Source: Clostridiales bacterium
Lineage (GTDB): Bacteria; Bacillota; Clostridia; Lachnospirales; Lachnospiraceae
Assembly (NCBI GenBank): GCA_019420425.1
Contig: JAHZHG010000096.1
Coordinates: 2,386-8,704 of the forward strand
DNA: 6,319 nucleotides
Reading direction: 5' to 3'
Shown here: one piece after another, positions 5,083 through 6,319 of the stretch
How positions within the stretch are numbered: position 1 is the first letter of the stretch
How the letters are laid out: the number at the start of each line of letters is the position of its first letter
Notes under the pieces: generated by a model
Seen by the model: the letters and a program-made list of their open reading frames with translations, nothing else
What the model was told of the DNA's origin: nothing
Databases searched by the model: none
Translations under genes and position numbers: made by a program

Positions 5083-6297
5083 ATGAAAAAATTAATTGCA
5101 ATGGCGCTCTCTGCATGCATGGTGATGTCACCGATGGTGTGCATGGCAGAAGAAGGAGACAGCATCACGGTATGGTGCAATCCGGAGTGCGAGGAATTCA
5201 TGAAGAAGATGGCGGCGGAGTACCAGGAACAGACCGGCGTCGAGGTTCTCGTAACGGGCATCGATATGGTGGACGGCGATTACAAGCACACGATTGACGG
5301 CCCTGCCGGTATCGGACCGGACATCCTGTATGGACCGCACAACGATGTAGGAGACAAGAGCGCACAGGGCCTGTTTGCACCGATTGAGATTTCCGACGAG
5401 ACACGGGCGCTGATCAACGAGGCAGCCCTGGATGCCTGCACCTACGAAGGAAATCTGTATCTGGTTCCCGACACCATGGGCACCAACCTGTTAATCTACA
5501 ATAAGGATCTGGTAGAAACGCCTCCCACAACCTGGGATGAGATGATGGCGATCGTAAACGATCCCCAGTTTGACAACGGCGGAGACGGTTCTCTGGGACT
5601 TCTGTGGAATCTGGGCGATATCTATAATTCGGCAGGCGTACTCTTTGCCTGCGGCGGCTATGTATTCGGCAACGACAACACGGATCCTTCCGATATCGGC
5701 CTGAACAATGAGGGCGCAGTGGAAGGCGCAGGCTATGTACAGGAGCTGTTCTCCCTGATGCCGGCAGGTATGGCAGACAGAACCTCAGCCGGTGATCTGA
5801 TGCTGGGATTGTTCACCGAGGGTAAGGTAGGCATGATGGTTAATGGTACCGGCGTCCTGCCGTCACTGGAAAGCGCAGGCATCAACTACGGTATTGCCAA
5901 AATGTTCGAGATGCCAAACGGCAATGTCGTACAGAACTACTCCGGCTTTAACGGCATGGCGCTCAGCGGATTCTCAGAGAAGGCTGATCTGGCTATCCCG
6001 TTCATGGAGTTTGTGGTTCAGGATGATCACGCCAGCGACTTCTTTACCATGACCGGTCATATCCCGACAAACCAGAGCTTCCTGGATACCGAGAGCGAGA
6101 ACAGTGAGGTAATCAAGGCATTTAACGAGCAGATCGGCCACTGTGTACCGATGGTTAAGATTCCGGAAGGAAATCAGACCTGGGATCCGCTGCATGCGGC
6201 GATGGGCGCTATGGCATCCGCAGACGCAGATCCGCAGGCAGCTATGGACACTGCGGTACAGCAGATTCAGGATAATATTGCGGCAATGAACAAATAA
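5083..6297 (+). CDS. MalE-like extracellular sugar-binding protein of an ABC transporter
   Basis: This 404-residue exported protein of the family 1 solute-binding class resembles maltose/maltodextrin-binding proteins. It would capture an oligosaccharide outside the membrane and hand it to MalFG-type permeases, probably encoded just beyond the window. Residues 1-22 form a signal peptide (MKK, hydrophobic core, VCMA before EEGDS). Matches to Escherichia coli MalE are seen in GPDILY (78-83), GNLYLVP (123-129), LLIYNKDL-x-x-x-PPTTWDEM (136-154), ACGGYVF (189-195) and EGKVGMMVNG (246-255). Start choice: ATG at 5083 has AAGGAGG (5067-5073) nine bases upstream and yields a proper signal peptide; an in-frame GTG at 5035 would add 16 basic residues and falls in the leader hairpin. 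By eye, several MalE sugar-contact residues differ (Trp62 is Gly84, Glu111 is Gly133, Trp230 is Gly257) while Tyr155 (Tyr181) and Trp340 (Trp367) are kept, so the ligand may not be plain maltose. Confidence 0.9.
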   Translation: MKKLIAMALSACMVMSPMVCMAEEGDSITVWCNPECEEFMKKMAAEYQEQTGVEVLVTGIDMVDGDYKHTIDGPAGIGPDILYGPHNDVGDKSAQGLFAPIEISDETRALINEAALDACTYEGNLYLVPDTMGTNLLIYNKDLVETPPTTWDEMMAIVNDPQFDNGGDGSLGLLWNLGDIYNSAGVLFACGGYVFGNDNTDPSDIGLNNEGAVEGAGYVQELFSLMPAGMADRTSAGDLMLGLFTEGKVGMMVNGTGVLPSLESAGINYGIAKMFEMPNGNVVQNYSGFNGMALSGFSEKADLAIPFMEFVVQDDHASDFFTMTGHIPTNQSFLDTESENSEVIKAFNEQIGHCVPMVKIPEGNQTWDPLHAAMGAMASADADPQAAMDTAVQQIQDNIAAMNK

Positions 6298-6311
6298 AAA
6301 CGGATAATTGC

Positions 6312-6319
6312 AAAAGGAA
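6312..6319 (+). promoter_or_regulatory. Possible ribosome binding site of the next gene
   Basis: The window ends in AAAAGGAA, 15 bases after the binding-protein stop and without an intervening terminator. This fits translation of a co-transcribed downstream gene, expected to be an ABC sugar permease. The start codon is outside the window, so this is tentative. Confidence 0.35.

Overview
This 6.3 kb window looks like a Firmicutes chromosome, most likely a gut-type Lachnospiraceae (class Clostridia). The clues are strong AGGAGG-type ribosome binding sites, T-tract hairpin terminators, and a GH65 phosphorylase / LacI regulator / MalE-like binding-protein cluster of a kind common in that group. 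The assignment is by protein resemblance only; no rRNA or other marker gene is present.

Layout. Positions 1-134 are the last codons of an RND-family efflux permease (+), closed by a hairpin terminator at 151-184. A probable promoter whose -35 box lies in that terminator's T-tract starts a two-gene + strand unit: a HAD-IA hydrolase with a GTG start (254-907) and a small four-helix GtrA-like membrane protein (919-1353). A strong hairpin at 1355-1399 separates this unit from the convergent gene that follows and can serve both strands.

The rest, 1414-6319, is an alpha-glucoside (probably maltose or maltodextrin) module. On the minus strand are a GH65 maltose-phosphorylase-type enzyme (1414-3684) and, upstream of it, a LacI-family regulator (3828-4826). 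The regulator has its own terminator and promoter. Divergently on the + strand is a MalE-like extracellular sugar-binding protein (5083-6297); the window ends where an ABC permease gene would be expected. The inferred scheme is that the binding protein captures an alpha-glucoside, permeases beyond the window import it, GH65 splits it with phosphate into beta-glucose 1-phosphate and glucose, and the LacI protein controls both transcription units.

The most notable non-coding signal is a shared element, GCGA-Y-AAATTATCGATAA, matching at 17 of 18 positions. It occurs once at the GH65 promoter (3727-3744, over the predicted transcription start) and once in front of the binding-protein promoter (4947-4964, just upstream of -35). 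It is the natural candidate operator of the LacI protein encoded between the two copies. I saw no RNA genes, CRISPR arrays, insertion sequences or phage genes. The module looks like a well-ordered member of known families, not a wholly new system; the interest lies in its regulatory layout, the divergent ligand pocket of the binding protein and the unusual regulator hinge.
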